Shown piece after piece: positions 29,852-38,820 of a stretch of 64,000 nt of DNA. Position numbers and translations under genes: made by a program. The notes beneath the pieces were generated by a model. The model made no database searches and had not been told where the DNA came from. It worked only from the letters and a program-made list of their open reading frames with translations. Origin of the DNA: Kitasatospora sp. GAS204B (lineage in GTDB: Bacteria; Actinomycetota; Actinomycetes; Streptomycetales; Streptomycetaceae); assembly GCF_029892155.1 (NCBI RefSeq), contig NZ_JARZAG010000002.1:467256-531255 (forward strand), in the 5' to 3' direction. The stretch's first letter is position 1. Each line of letters opens with the position of its first letter.

Positions 29852-29892
29852 AAGACCCAGAACCAGCAAGACCCAGCACGCCCAAGACCCAG
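29852..29892. repeat. Three AAGACCCAG repeats at exact 16-base spacing
   Basis: AAGACCCAG starts at 29852, 29868 and 29884 in the leader of the lipoprotein gene, ending 20 bases before its ATG. The intervening 7-base segments differ. Confidence 0.75.
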
Positions 29893-29912
29893 TCGAAGCA
29901 AGGGAATCCGCC

Positions 29913-30536
29913 ATGCGCAGCTCCGCCACCGCCCGCCGCCGCTCCACCACCACCGCGCTGCTCGCCGGTGGCGCCCTGCTCGCCCTCGCCACCACCGCCT
30001 GCGGGCCGACCGCCACCACCTCGGTCTCCACCAAGCCCGTGCGGTCCACGGCCGCGACCGGCGCGACCGGCGTGGGCACCCCGGGCGCCCCGAGCGCCGC
30101 GGCCGGCAAGACCCCCACGGTCGCCAAGGTCGGCGACGCCATCGCGCTCAAGGGCATGGACAAGGGCGCCTCGGACGACGTGAGCGTGGTCAAGGTGGTC
30201 GACAACGTGCAGAGCACCGACGGCATCAGCAAGCCCGCCGACGGCAAGCGCTGGATCGCCGTGCAGTTCCAGATCAAGGACAGCGGCAGCACCGCCTACA
30301 GCGACTCCCCCGAGAACGGCACGACCGTGGTGGACGACAAGGGCCAGTCCTACAACTCGGTGATCGCCGACACCGGCGCGGGCCAGAGCTTCCCCGTCCC
30401 GCTGAACATCGCCCCCGGCGACACCGCGCTCGGCTACATCACCTTCGAGGTCCCCACCGACGCCAAGATCGTCAAGGCCCAGTTCACCCTGGACAGCGGC
30501 TTCGCGGACCAGACCGGCCAGTGGAAGCTCAACTGA
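29913..30536 (+). CDS. Secreted lipoprotein, DUF4352-like
   Basis: A 207-residue protein with a classic lipoprotein signal (LLAGGALLALATTAC, C30 acylated). A Thr/Ser/Ala-rich spacer leads to an immunoglobulin-like beta domain (about 75-207) in the style of DUF4352/Telomere-repeat-like extracellular folds: VVDNVQSTDGISKPADGKRWIAVQ, FPVPLNIAPGDTALGYITFEVP. Members bind partners or ligands at the cell surface; none is known here. ATG at 29913 follows AAGGGA. Expression is probably controlled by the palindromes at 29746-29772. Confidence 0.82.
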   Translation: MRSSATARRRSTTTALLAGGALLALATTACGPTATTSVSTKPVRSTAATGATGVGTPGAPSAAAGKTPTVAKVGDAIALKGMDKGASDDVSVVKVVDNVQSTDGISKPADGKRWIAVQFQIKDSGSTAYSDSPENGTTVVDDKGQSYNSVIADTGAGQSFPVPLNIAPGDTALGYITFEVPTDAKIVKAQFTLDSGFADQTGQWKLN

Positions 30537-30634
30537 CCTCCCGGCACGGTGCGCCGGGGCGGCAACGACGAAGCGGCGGATGGCACCGAGCCACCCGCCG
30601 CCCGCCCCCCCCGCAGCCAGCGGGGCTACCGGAA

Positions 30635-33600
30635 CTACGCCTTCTTCGCCGCCGCCAGCTCCTCGAACATGGTGCTCAGGAAGGTCCCGCACCAGGCCAG
30701 CAACTCCCGCCCGACCACCGGCTTCCCACCGATCCGCGCGGTCGTCGGCCGCGGCACCAGCACCTGCGAGCTGGCCGCCTTCACCTGGCTGCGCGGGTAG
30801 AGCCGGTTCAGCCGCAAGGTCTGCGACTCGCGCAGCTCCACCGGCCCGAACCGCACGTTGGCGCCCTGCAGGGTGATGTCCGCGACCCCGCAGCGCCGGG
30901 CGTACAGCCGCAGCGCCGCCACCAGGAGCAGGTTCTCCACCGGCTCGGGCAGCTTGCCGTAACGGTCCGTCAACTCGGCCCGCACCTGGTCGATGTCGGC
31001 CTCCGCGTTGACCGCGGCGATCGAACGGTAGGCCTGCAGCCGCAGCCGCTCGCCGGGGGCGTAGTCGTGCGGCACGTGGGCGTCCACCGGCAGCTCGATC
31101 TTCACCTCCAGCGGCTCCTCCTCCACCTCGCCGCCGCTCGCCAGCGACTCGCGGAACTCGGCCACCGCCTCGCCGACCATCCGCATGTAGAGGTCGAAGC
31201 CGACGCCCGCGATGTGCCCGGACTGCTCGCCGCCGAGCAGGTTGCCCGCGCCGCGGATCTCCAGGTCCTTCATCGCGACGTACATGCCCGCGCCCATCTC
31301 GGTGTGCTGGGCGATGGTGGCCAGTCGCTCGTGCGCGGTCTCGGTGAGCGGCTTCTCCGGCGGGTAGAGCATGTAGGCGTACCCGCGTTCCCGGCCACGC
31401 CCGACCCGCCCGCGCAGCTGGTGGAGCTGGGAGAGGCCGAAGGTGTCGCCGCGCTCCACGATCAGCGTGTTGGCGTTGGAGATGTCGATGCCCGACTCCA
31501 CGATCGTGGTGGAGACCAGCACGTCGAACTCCTTCTCCCAGAAGTCGACCACCACCTTCTCCAGGTGGGTCTCCCCCATCTGCCCGTGCGCGGTGGCGAT
31601 CCGGGCTTCGGGCACCAGGTCCTTCAGCCGGGCGGCCGCCTTGTCGATCGACTCGACCCGGTTGTGGATGTAGAAGACCTGGCCCTCGCGCAGCAGTTCA
31701 CGCCGGATCGCGGCCGAGATCTGCTTCTCGTCGTACGGTCCGACGAAGGTCAGCACCGGGTGGCGCTCCTCCGGCGGCGTGGTGATCGTCGACATCTCGC
31801 GGATGCCGGTGACCGCCATCTCCAGGGTGCGCGGGATCGGGGTCGCCGACATGGTCAGCACGTCGACGTTGGCCCGCAGCTTCTTCAACTGCTCCTTGTG
31901 CTCGACGCCGAACCGCTGCTCCTCGTCCACGATGACCAGACCGAGGTCCTTGAACCTCGTCTCGGCGGAGAAGAGCCGGTGGGTGCCGATCACCACGTCC
32001 ACCGAACCCTCGCGCAGGCCCTCCAGGACCGCCTTCGCCTCGCTGTCGCTCTGGAACCGCGACAGCGCCTTGACCACCACGGGGAAGTTGGCGTACCGCT
32101 CGGCGAAGGTGGAGAAGTGCTGCTGCACCAGCAACGTGGTGGGCACCAGCACGGCCACCTGCTTGCCGTCCTGCACCGCCTTGAAAGCGGCTCGCACGGC
32201 GATCTCGGTCTTCCCGTATCCGACGTCGCCGCAGATCAGCCGGTCCATCGGAACCGACTTCTCCATGTCGGCCTTGACCTCGGCGATGGTGGTCAGCTGG
32301 TCGGGCGTCTCCGCGTACGGGAAGGCGTCCTCCAGCTCGCGCTGCCACGGGGTGTCCGGGCCGAAGGTGTGGCCGGGGGCCGCCATCCGGGCCGAGTAGA
32401 GCTTGATCAGGTCGGCCGCGATCTCGCGCACCGCCTTCTTGGCCCGCTGCTTGGTCTTCGCCCAGTCCGCGCCGCCGAGCCGGTGCAGGGTCGGGGCCTC
32501 GCCGCCGACGTACTTGGTCACCTGGTCGAGCTGGTCGGTCGGCACGAAGAGCCGGTCGCCGGGGTGGCCGCGCTTGGCCGGCGCGTACTCCAGCACCAGG
32601 TACTCCCGGGTGGCGCCCTGCACGGTGCGCTGGACCATCTCGACGTAGCGGCCCACCCCGTGCGCCTCGTGCACCACGTAGTCGCCGGCGGCCAGCGCCA
32701 GCGGGTCGATCGCGTTGCGGCGCCGGGACGGCATCCGGCGCATGTCCTTGGTGGAGGAGCGCTGGCCGGACAGGTCGGTCTCGGTGATCACGGTCAGCTT
32801 GAGCGCCTGGTCCACGAAACCGTGCTCGATCGAGCCGCAGCAGACGTAGACGACGTCGCGGGTGGGCGGCTCGGTCAGGTCGGGGACCAGCCGGGCGGCG
32901 ATGCCCTCGTTGCCGAGCACCTCGGCCAGCCGGGCGGCCGGCCCTTGGCCCTCGGTCACCATGACGACCCGCCAGTCGGCGGCCAGCCGCTCCTTGGCGT
33001 CGGCGATCGCCCGCGCGGTGTCACCGCGGTAGGCCTCGACGGCGTGCATGCCCAGGGTCAGCGTGTTGACGTCGAACTCCAGGACGGAGCTGACATCCGC
33101 GTCACTGGTCGCGAACGGGCTGACCGACCACCAGGACAGTCCGATCTCGGCGGCGTGCTCGCGCACCTCGGCCAGCGAGCGCAGCGAGGCGGCCGAGACG
33201 TCGATCTGCTCGACGTCGATCGGCCGGTCGCCACCGGCGGCCGCGGCCGCCCAGGAGGCGTGCAGGAACTCCTGACTGGTCGCCACCAGGTCGGCGGCCC
33301 GGGTGCGGACCCGCTCCGGGTCGCAGACCACCGCGACCGAGCCGGACGGCAGCACGTCCAGCAGCAGCTCCATGTCGTCCACCAGCACCGGGGCCAGCGA
33401 CTCCATGCCCTCGACCGCGATCCCCTCGGCGATCTTGTCCAGGATCTCGGCCAGCTCGGGGTGCGCCACGGCCAACTCGGCGGCGCGGGCGCGCACCTGA
33501 TCGGTCAACAGCAACTCCCGGCAGGGCGGCGCCCACAGGCCGTGCTCGGCGATCTCCAGCGAACGCTGGTCGGCCACCTTGAAGTAGCGGATCTCCTCGA

Positions 33601-34249
33601 CGTCGTCGCCCCAGAACTCCACCCGCAGCGGGTGTTCCTCGGTCGGCGGGAAGACGTCCAGGATGCCGCCGCGCACGGCGAACTCGCCGCGCTTCTCGAC
33701 CAGTTCGACCCTGGCGTAGGCGGCGGCGGACAGCCGCTTCGCGATCTCGCCCAGGTCCGCCGACTCGCCGCCGCGCAGCGCCACCGGCTCCAGCTCGGCC
33801 AGCCCCTTGACCTGCGGCTGGAGCACGGAACGCACCGGCGCCACGACCACCTGCACCGGACCGGCGGCCGGATCGTCCGCCCTCGGGTGGACGATCCGGC
33901 GCAGCACCGCGAGCCGGCGGCCGACCGTGTCCGAGCGCGGCGAGAGCCGCTCGTGCGGCAGCGTCTCCCAGGCCGGGAACTCCGCCACCGCGTCCGGCGG
34001 CAGCAGCGAGCGCAGGCTGGCGGCCAGGTCCTCGGCCTCCCGGCCGGTCGCCGTCACCGCCAGCACCGGCCGGCCCCGCTCGCCGGCCCCCGCGGCCAGC
34101 GAGCGGGCCAGCGCCGCGATGGCGAACGGCCGTGCGGCGGGCGGGCCGACCAGGTCGAGATGAGGGCGGTGGCCGCCGGCCGCCGCCTCGATCGCCTCGG
34201 CGAGGGCGGTGTCGCGGACCACGACATCGAGCAAACCGATCAGGCTCAT
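30635..34249 (-). CDS. mfd: Transcription-repair coupling factor Mfd
   Basis: A 1204-residue ATP-dependent translocase that removes stalled RNA polymerase and recruits UvrA to DNA damage. The N-terminal UvrB-like region has EFPAWETLPHERLSPRSD. The RNA polymerase interaction domain starts near YVVHEAHGVGRYVEM. The RecG-like motor has Walker A GDVGYGKTEIA, DEEQRFGVEHKE, SATPIPRTLEMA and QLRGRVGRGRERGYAY. The TRCF C-terminal domain follows. Length is normal. ATG at 34249 opens MSLIGLLDVV; the extension to 34471 is non-coding in character. Confidence 0.97.
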   Translation of the reverse strand: MSLIGLLDVVVRDTALAEAIEAAAGGHRPHLDLVGPPAARPFAIAALARSLAAGAGERGRPVLAVTATGREAEDLAASLRSLLPPDAVAEFPAWETLPHERLSPRSDTVGRRLAVLRRIVHPRADDPAAGPVQVVVAPVRSVLQPQVKGLAELEPVALRGGESADLGEIAKRLSAAAYARVELVEKRGEFAVRGGILDVFPPTEEHPLRVEFWGDDVEEIRYFKVADQRSLEIAEHGLWAPPCRELLLTDQVRARAAELAVAHPELAEILDKIAEGIAVEGMESLAPVLVDDMELLLDVLPSGSVAVVCDPERVRTRAADLVATSQEFLHASWAAAAAGGDRPIDVEQIDVSAASLRSLAEVREHAAEIGLSWWSVSPFATSDADVSSVLEFDVNTLTLGMHAVEAYRGDTARAIADAKERLAADWRVVMVTEGQGPAARLAEVLGNEGIAARLVPDLTEPPTRDVVYVCCGSIEHGFVDQALKLTVITETDLSGQRSSTKDMRRMPSRRRNAIDPLALAAGDYVVHEAHGVGRYVEMVQRTVQGATREYLVLEYAPAKRGHPGDRLFVPTDQLDQVTKYVGGEAPTLHRLGGADWAKTKQRAKKAVREIAADLIKLYSARMAAPGHTFGPDTPWQRELEDAFPYAETPDQLTTIAEVKADMEKSVPMDRLICGDVGYGKTEIAVRAAFKAVQDGKQVAVLVPTTLLVQQHFSTFAERYANFPVVVKALSRFQSDSEAKAVLEGLREGSVDVVIGTHRLFSAETRFKDLGLVIVDEEQRFGVEHKEQLKKLRANVDVLTMSATPIPRTLEMAVTGIREMSTITTPPEERHPVLTFVGPYDEKQISAAIRRELLREGQVFYIHNRVESIDKAAARLKDLVPEARIATAHGQMGETHLEKVVVDFWEKEFDVLVSTTIVESGIDISNANTLIVERGDTFGLSQLHQLRGRVGRGRERGYAYMLYPPEKPLTETAHERLATIAQHTEMGAGMYVAMKDLEIRGAGNLLGGEQSGHIAGVGFDLYMRMVGEAVAEFRESLASGGEVEEEPLEVKIELPVDAHVPHDYAPGERLRLQAYRSIAAVNAEADIDQVRAELTDRYGKLPEPVENLLLVAALRLYARRCGVADITLQGANVRFGPVELRESQTLRLNRLYPRSQVKAASSQVLVPRPTTARIGGKPVVGRELLAWCGTFLSTMFEELAAAKKA

Positions 34250-34782
34250 GGAGTCTCTTCGTCCCGTTGCGTCCAGGCGGAGCGCCCGGTGGCGGAACCT
34301 GTTCCTGCCGCCGGGCAGCTTGATGGGCCCGGCACGCGGGTACGCAGGGGCCGGGTCAGGCTCCCAGAGTACGCCGAGCGGCCGACCGGACGGCGGCCAG
34401 CCACGACCATGCACATGACGGTCGGAGGGGCGGCGATGACCATGCGTTCGGACGCAGTGGCCGATTGTCAAGAAGTGGACATACTCCTGTCACTGGAAGT
34501 CCATGGACAGCGCGCAGGATGGATCACGTGCCCGCCGCTCCAACCGTGGGGGATGGACTGGTGGGCCGCACGCACTCCGATGGGGGTCGGGGTGCGAGGC
34601 CGGGTGACCCTGGGTGGGGGCACCCGCCCGACCGTCGGGAGTCGTGGCGCCCTTTCCTGGAGGGCGCCACGGGTCCTGGCCGGCTGGTCTTTCCGGTGAT
34701 CTTCGGGCCGCCCGGAGCCCCTTTCGCAGGCACCCGCCACGGGCACGCCACCGAACCCTGACGCCGCGTCAGGTCCAAGCCC
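34250..34782. other. 533-base intergenic region upstream of mfd
   Basis: I see no convincing gene. TTGACA (34471-34466, minus strand) is a perfect -35 element and could serve mfd with AACGCA at a 17-base spacing. GTCCATGGAC (34499-34508) is a 10-base palindrome. The terminator of the coiled-coil gene lies at 34644-34670. Bases 34440-34520 are less GC-rich than the rest, as in promoters. Confidence 0.45.
34644..34670 (-). terminator. Perfect 10-bp hairpin after the coiled-coil gene
   Basis: GTGGCGCCCT (34644-34653) pairs exactly with AGGGCGCCAC (34661-34670) across a 7-base loop, about 110 bases downstream of the 34783 stop. Confidence 0.65.
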
Positions 34783-36165
34783 TCAGGTGCGCCGACGTCG
34801 CACCGTGTTGGGCAGCGAGTCCAGGCTGACCTCGTCGTCGATGATGACGATCTTCGGGATGATCGCGGTCTCGTCCTCGGCGCGCGGTGCGCCCTCGGTC
34901 GGCCGCGCGTCCTCGATCCGTGGCATCAGCGTGGTCTCCGCCGCCGGGTCGGTGGCGGCGGCCACCGGGGGCGGGGTGGCCGGGCGGGGCGGGACCGGCG
35001 GCTGGGCGGCACCCGCCGCGCGCAGGGCGGTGCGCGGGTCGGCCTGGGGCTGGGCCGCGGCGGCCGGCGCCTCGAGCGGCCCGGACGGCATCCGCAGCAC
35101 GGTGGTCGGCTGGTCGGCACCGGCCGACTCGGCGGGGACCGTCTCGGAGGCGGCCGGCAGCGGGACCTCGCCGGTCTCGGCCTCCGAGTCCGGCGCGGGT
35201 GCGGCGGGCGCGGGCCCGGCGGGCGCGAATGCAGCGGGCGCGGGTGCGGCGGGCGCGGGTGCGGCGGACGCCTCGCCCGGCTCGATCATGCCGACCGCCT
35301 TGCCGGTGAGCGAGGCCAGCGTGCCCTTGATGTGGTCCAGGTGCGTCTGCACCGTCTCCAGGCGCTTCTCGAACTCGGCCCGCTCGGCCGCGGTGCGCGC
35401 GTTGATCTGCTCGGCCTCGCGGCGGGCCGCCTCGATCAGCTGGTCGGCCTTGGCCTGGGCGTCGGTGTCGATCTGCTTGATCACGCCGAGCGTGGTCTCC
35501 CGGCGCTGCTCGGCCTCCTTGAGGCGGCTGTCGGCGACCAGCGAGATCTTGGCGTCCGCGGCGGCCGCGGCGGCCTCCTCGGCGGCGAACCGCTCGTCGG
35601 CGGCGCGGTGCCGCTCGGCCAGCTCGGCCTCGGCCTGCTCGCCCGCCTCGGCGGCGGCGACCCGGATCCGGGCGGCCTCCGCGGTGGCGGCGTCCTGGAT
35701 CGCGCGGGCGTCCCGGTCGGCGGCGGCGCGCTGCTTCTCGGCCTCGGCGCGGGTGCTCACCTCGGTCCGACGGGCGGCCTCGTCGGCCTCGGCGCGGGTG
35801 GCGGTGGCGTAGGCGGTGGCCTCGGCGTGCTGGGTCCGGCCGGCCTCGGCGACCGCGTCACGGCTCTGCACGGCGAACCGCTCGGCCTTCTCACGGATCT
35901 GCCGGGTCTCGTTGTCGGCGATCGCCATCAGGTCGCCGGCCTGCTCGCTGAGCGTGCCGTAGTCCGGCTCGGGCGCCTCGGCGGCGGCCTGCTGGGCGGC
36001 GGCCAGCGCGGCCTCCAGCTCGCGGATCTGGGCGCCGAGCCGGCTCAGCCGGTGCCAGGCGTGGTCCCGCTGGGCGGTCAGCGCCGCCAGCGAGCGGTCG
36101 ACCTGCTCGGGCGCGTATCCCTTCCGGGCAGCGGTGAAGCCGTACGACGGGATGGCGTCGCTCAT
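34783..36165 (-). CDS. DivIVA-like coiled-coil protein
   Basis: A 460-residue cytoskeletal-type protein. The N-terminus (FTAARKGYAPEQVDRSLAALTAQRD) resembles the DivIVA lipid-binding start. Residues 30-300 are a nearly continuous Ala/Glu/Arg coiled coil, as in FilP/Scy-type proteins of streptomycetes that organise tip growth. The last 160 residues are Pro/Ala-rich and carry TTVLRMP, ETTLMPR and ETAIIPK, Thr-centred motifs of the kind FHA domains bind after phosphorylation. It precedes the SUKH genes but has its own promoter region and terminator. Confidence 0.8.
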   Translation of the reverse strand: MSDAIPSYGFTAARKGYAPEQVDRSLAALTAQRDHAWHRLSRLGAQIRELEAALAAAQQAAAEAPEPDYGTLSEQAGDLMAIADNETRQIREKAERFAVQSRDAVAEAGRTQHAEATAYATATRAEADEAARRTEVSTRAEAEKQRAAADRDARAIQDAATAEAARIRVAAAEAGEQAEAELAERHRAADERFAAEEAAAAAADAKISLVADSRLKEAEQRRETTLGVIKQIDTDAQAKADQLIEAARREAEQINARTAAERAEFEKRLETVQTHLDHIKGTLASLTGKAVGMIEPGEASAAPAPAAPAPAAFAPAGPAPAAPAPDSEAETGEVPLPAASETVPAESAGADQPTTVLRMPSGPLEAPAAAAQPQADPRTALRAAGAAQPPVPPRPATPPPVAAATDPAAETTLMPRIEDARPTEGAPRAEDETAIIPKIVIIDDEVSLDSLPNTVRRRRT

Positions 36166-36294
36166 CTACTGTCTTCCCCTCAGTGGCCGGCTGGGCGCGG
36201 TGCCTGGCTGGGCTCGATCGTGTGCTCGCTAGCTGCGGTCCTCTTGACCTATTTTGCGCAGATCATTCGTAAAGCCCAAGGAAGCGACACCGCC

Positions 36295-36326
36295 GGCCGG
36301 GGCGGCACCCGCGTGCTGCCCCGGCC
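36295..36326 (-). terminator. Terminator of the deaminase-SUKH-4 gene
   Basis: GGCCGGGGC-G-GCAC (36295-36308) pairs with GTGC-T-GCCCCGGCC (36313-36326), one G-U pair, 4-base loop. It lies 15 bases past the stop codon at 36342. Confidence 0.7.
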
Positions 36327-36341
36327 CCAGCCGCACAGCGG

Positions 36342-38753
36342 CTAGAGCAGGCCGTCCCAGAACTGCTCGAGGAGGACCGCCCACCAGGTGTCGGGCGCCT
36401 GGAGGGCCGCCGGGTCGAGCGCGGCCAACTCGGCCTGGAAGTCGGCGGTCCAGCGCCCGGCCTGATCCGGCGTCAGGCCGTAGCGCAACGGCCACATCCG
36501 ACCGAGCAGGGCGAGCGACCGGACGAACTCCGGCACACCACTGTTGACGAAGCGCGGGGCCTCTCCGGTTCCTTCCAGGTCCACCGCGACCACGGCCGCT
36601 GTGCCGTACTGCACACAGAGCTGGCGTCCGTAGTCGTTGCCGAGCACCAGGTAACCGCCCGCGTCGGCCGCGGCCGGCCGGCCGCGCTCGGCGGCCAGCT
36701 CGGCCAGGGTCGGGATCGGCCGGTCCTTGGGGGCGTGCGCCCAGAAGAACGGCCCGAAGCTGGTCGGCAGACCGGCCCAGACCAGGGTCTGCGCGACCAC
36801 TTCGGGCACGCCCGCACGGGAGACCGCCCGCTGCTCGTAGCGGAACACGCCCTGGCCGAAGAACTGCGCGAGCTCGGCGCCGAGCTGCTGTGGCGGCACC
36901 GGCGGCCGGGGCGGGACGCTCCCGGGTGCCGGCAGCGGCACCCGGACCGGGCGCGGGCGGCGCGGGCCCGCCGCCAGCTGGTGCAGCTCGTCCAGATGGT
37001 TGAGCAGGTGGGCCATGCCGGCCTGGCGGGCCTGGTGCTCGCGACCGTACCCGGCCGTGTGGGTGATCCGGACGTTCGGCCAGGAGGAGGCGACCAGCCG
37101 CGCGCAGTAGCCGCCCGGCAGGTCGCAGCACTCCAGCTCGGTGTGCAGCTCCAGCACCTGCTCGGCCGGCACGCCCAGGCGGCGCAGCTCTTGCAGGATC
37201 TTCCACTCCGGGTGCGGCGTGCCGGGCTCGCTGCGCTGCATCACCTTCTGCTCGGAGCCGTCGGGGGCGCGGTAGCTGAGCACGGCCAGGTAGCCGGGCC
37301 CGACGGTGGGCACGCCCGGCGGGACCGGCGCGCCCTGCGGCGGCAGCCCCGGGACCGGCGCGGCGGCACCGGGCACGGGCGCGGCGGGGAACCCCGGACC
37401 GCCCGGAGCGCCCGGGAGGGCAGAGGCCAGCTGGGTCGCGGCCTGCGCGACACCGCCGCTCTGCGGCGCACGCTGCGGCGCGGGCGCCTTGCTGGTCGCG
37501 GCGGAGGCCAGCTCGTCGGCGCCGGGCTCGCCGCGCAGACCCACCGGCGGCGGGGGCGGCGGCGCGCTGCCGGCGCCCCGGCCGGCCGGTGCGGCGTGCG
37601 GCTCGCCACCGCCACCCTGGTGCAGCAGACCGCCGGGCGGCGGCGGGGGCGGCGCACTGCCCGCACCACGGCCACCCGCCGCGGGGGGCGGCGGCACGGG
37701 GGCACCGCCCTGGGCGGGCCCGCCACGCAGACCGGGCGGCGCGGGCGGCGGCGGGGCGCTGCCCTCACCACGGCCACCACCGGCGGACGGCGGCATCGGC
37801 CCGCCGGGGGCACCGGGCGCGCCCGGCAGACCCATCAACCCGGGCGGGCCGTCCGAGGAGAGCATGGTCGGCGCGTACGCGACGCCCTGCCCCTGGCTCT
37901 GGGGCGACGGCGTGGCCGGCGGCGGGGCGACGGGCGGCGCGGCGGGAGCCGGAGCGGGCGCGCCGGGCAGACCCATCAGTCCGGGCGGGCCGTCGGCGGC
38001 GAGCATGGTCGGCGCGTACCCACCCACCGGCGCGGCGGGGGCGGGCGGCGCCACCGGCGCGGGGGCCGGCGGCGGCGTGGCCGTGGCCGGCGCCTGCGGT
38101 GTGTCGGCGACGGGCCGCGCGGGCGGCGGCATCCGGACGGTCAGCGCGTCCGGCGGGGTCTGCGGGGCCGACTCCTGCTCCTCGCCGTGCTCCGCCAGCT
38201 CCCAACTGGGCGGCGGGGCGAGCATGCTGGGCGCGTCCCCGGCCGGGCGGTCGGAGATCGGCGGAGCCGTCAGCCGAGCGGGCTCGGGCGTCACCGGCGA
38301 CGCGGCCGGCGCGGCAGGCGCAACAGGCGCGGCAGGCGCGGGAACGACCGGCGCCGCACCCAGCTGCTCGGCCTCGGCCGCCAGCGCCGCCGCTCCGGCG
38401 TCCAGCACCCACTGCGGCGGGCTGAGCAGGAAGGAGGTCGCCTCGACCGGTCCGGGCATCGGCTTGGCCAGCCCGGACGGGGTCGCGCCGGCCGGGCGCC
38501 CGTAGGCCTCCTCGTAGCGCCGGACCACCTCGTTGGCCGGCAGCGCGGGCCAGAGCGTGCTCGCCCCGGTGTCCCGGGCGATCACCAGCTTGACCGCACC
38601 GCCGTCCGAGGAGGGCCCGCCGTCCCGGTCCTCCGCCCAGCAGACGAAGCCGAGGTCGAACTCCCGCACCCGCACCTCGCGCTGCTGGAAGGGCGGCACC
38701 CCGCCGTTGATCCACTCCGCCGCCAGGTCCTGCGCCTGCGCGTACGTCATCAT
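36342..38753 (-). CDS. Three-domain protein: immunity-like N-terminus, deaminase-like toxin domain, SUKH-4
   Basis: An 803-residue cytoplasmic protein. Residues 1-100 resemble YrhB-type immunity domains (TYAQAQDLAAEWINGG, FDLGFVCWAED). Residues 130-480 are a Pro/Ala/Gly-rich linker with two copies of YAPTML..DGPPGLMGLPGAP (246-268, 293-315) and three of GRGxGSAPPPP. Residues 485-560 look like a nucleic acid deaminase: H514-P-E516 for the zinc-binding HxE, then TELECCDLPGGYC with C543 and C550. Residues 625-803 match SUKH-4 immunity proteins (PTSFGPFFWAHAP, GYLVLGNDYGRQLCV). No signal peptide. Toxin and immunity modules share one chain. Confidence 0.75.
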   Translation of the reverse strand: MMTYAQAQDLAAEWINGGVPPFQQREVRVREFDLGFVCWAEDRDGGPSSDGGAVKLVIARDTGASTLWPALPANEVVRRYEEAYGRPAGATPSGLAKPMPGPVEATSFLLSPPQWVLDAGAAALAAEAEQLGAAPVVPAPAAPVAPAAPAASPVTPEPARLTAPPISDRPAGDAPSMLAPPPSWELAEHGEEQESAPQTPPDALTVRMPPPARPVADTPQAPATATPPPAPAPVAPPAPAAPVGGYAPTMLAADGPPGLMGLPGAPAPAPAAPPVAPPPATPSPQSQGQGVAYAPTMLSSDGPPGLMGLPGAPGAPGGPMPPSAGGGRGEGSAPPPPAPPGLRGGPAQGGAPVPPPPAAGGRGAGSAPPPPPPGGLLHQGGGGEPHAAPAGRGAGSAPPPPPPVGLRGEPGADELASAATSKAPAPQRAPQSGGVAQAATQLASALPGAPGGPGFPAAPVPGAAAPVPGLPPQGAPVPPGVPTVGPGYLAVLSYRAPDGSEQKVMQRSEPGTPHPEWKILQELRRLGVPAEQVLELHTELECCDLPGGYCARLVASSWPNVRITHTAGYGREHQARQAGMAHLLNHLDELHQLAAGPRRPRPVRVPLPAPGSVPPRPPVPPQQLGAELAQFFGQGVFRYEQRAVSRAGVPEVVAQTLVWAGLPTSFGPFFWAHAPKDRPIPTLAELAAERGRPAAADAGGYLVLGNDYGRQLCVQYGTAAVVAVDLEGTGEAPRFVNSGVPEFVRSLALLGRMWPLRYGLTPDQAGRWTADFQAELAALDPAALQAPDTWWAVLLEQFWDGLL

Positions 38754-38820
38754 GCCGGGACCGCCTCCGCCCTGTCCGCCACCGCTGTCACACCCATACC
38801 GGTACCGCTCGCCGCATGCC

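Noticed and set aside
29822..34699. A 1625-codon plus-strand open frame across mfd
   Set aside because: It is the antisense shadow of mfd. High GC leaves long open frames opposite real genes; composition (Arg/His/Leu/Gly-rich, no domains) is not protein-like.
34465..34761. A possible 98-codon gene upstream of mfd
   Set aside because: It would need a TTG start without a ribosome site, contains a terminator hairpin and has non-coding composition.
37300..38300. Pro/Gly-coding repeats as a CRISPR-like or minisatellite array
   Set aside because: They are in frame within the 803-residue protein and encode its linker; no regular spacer structure.
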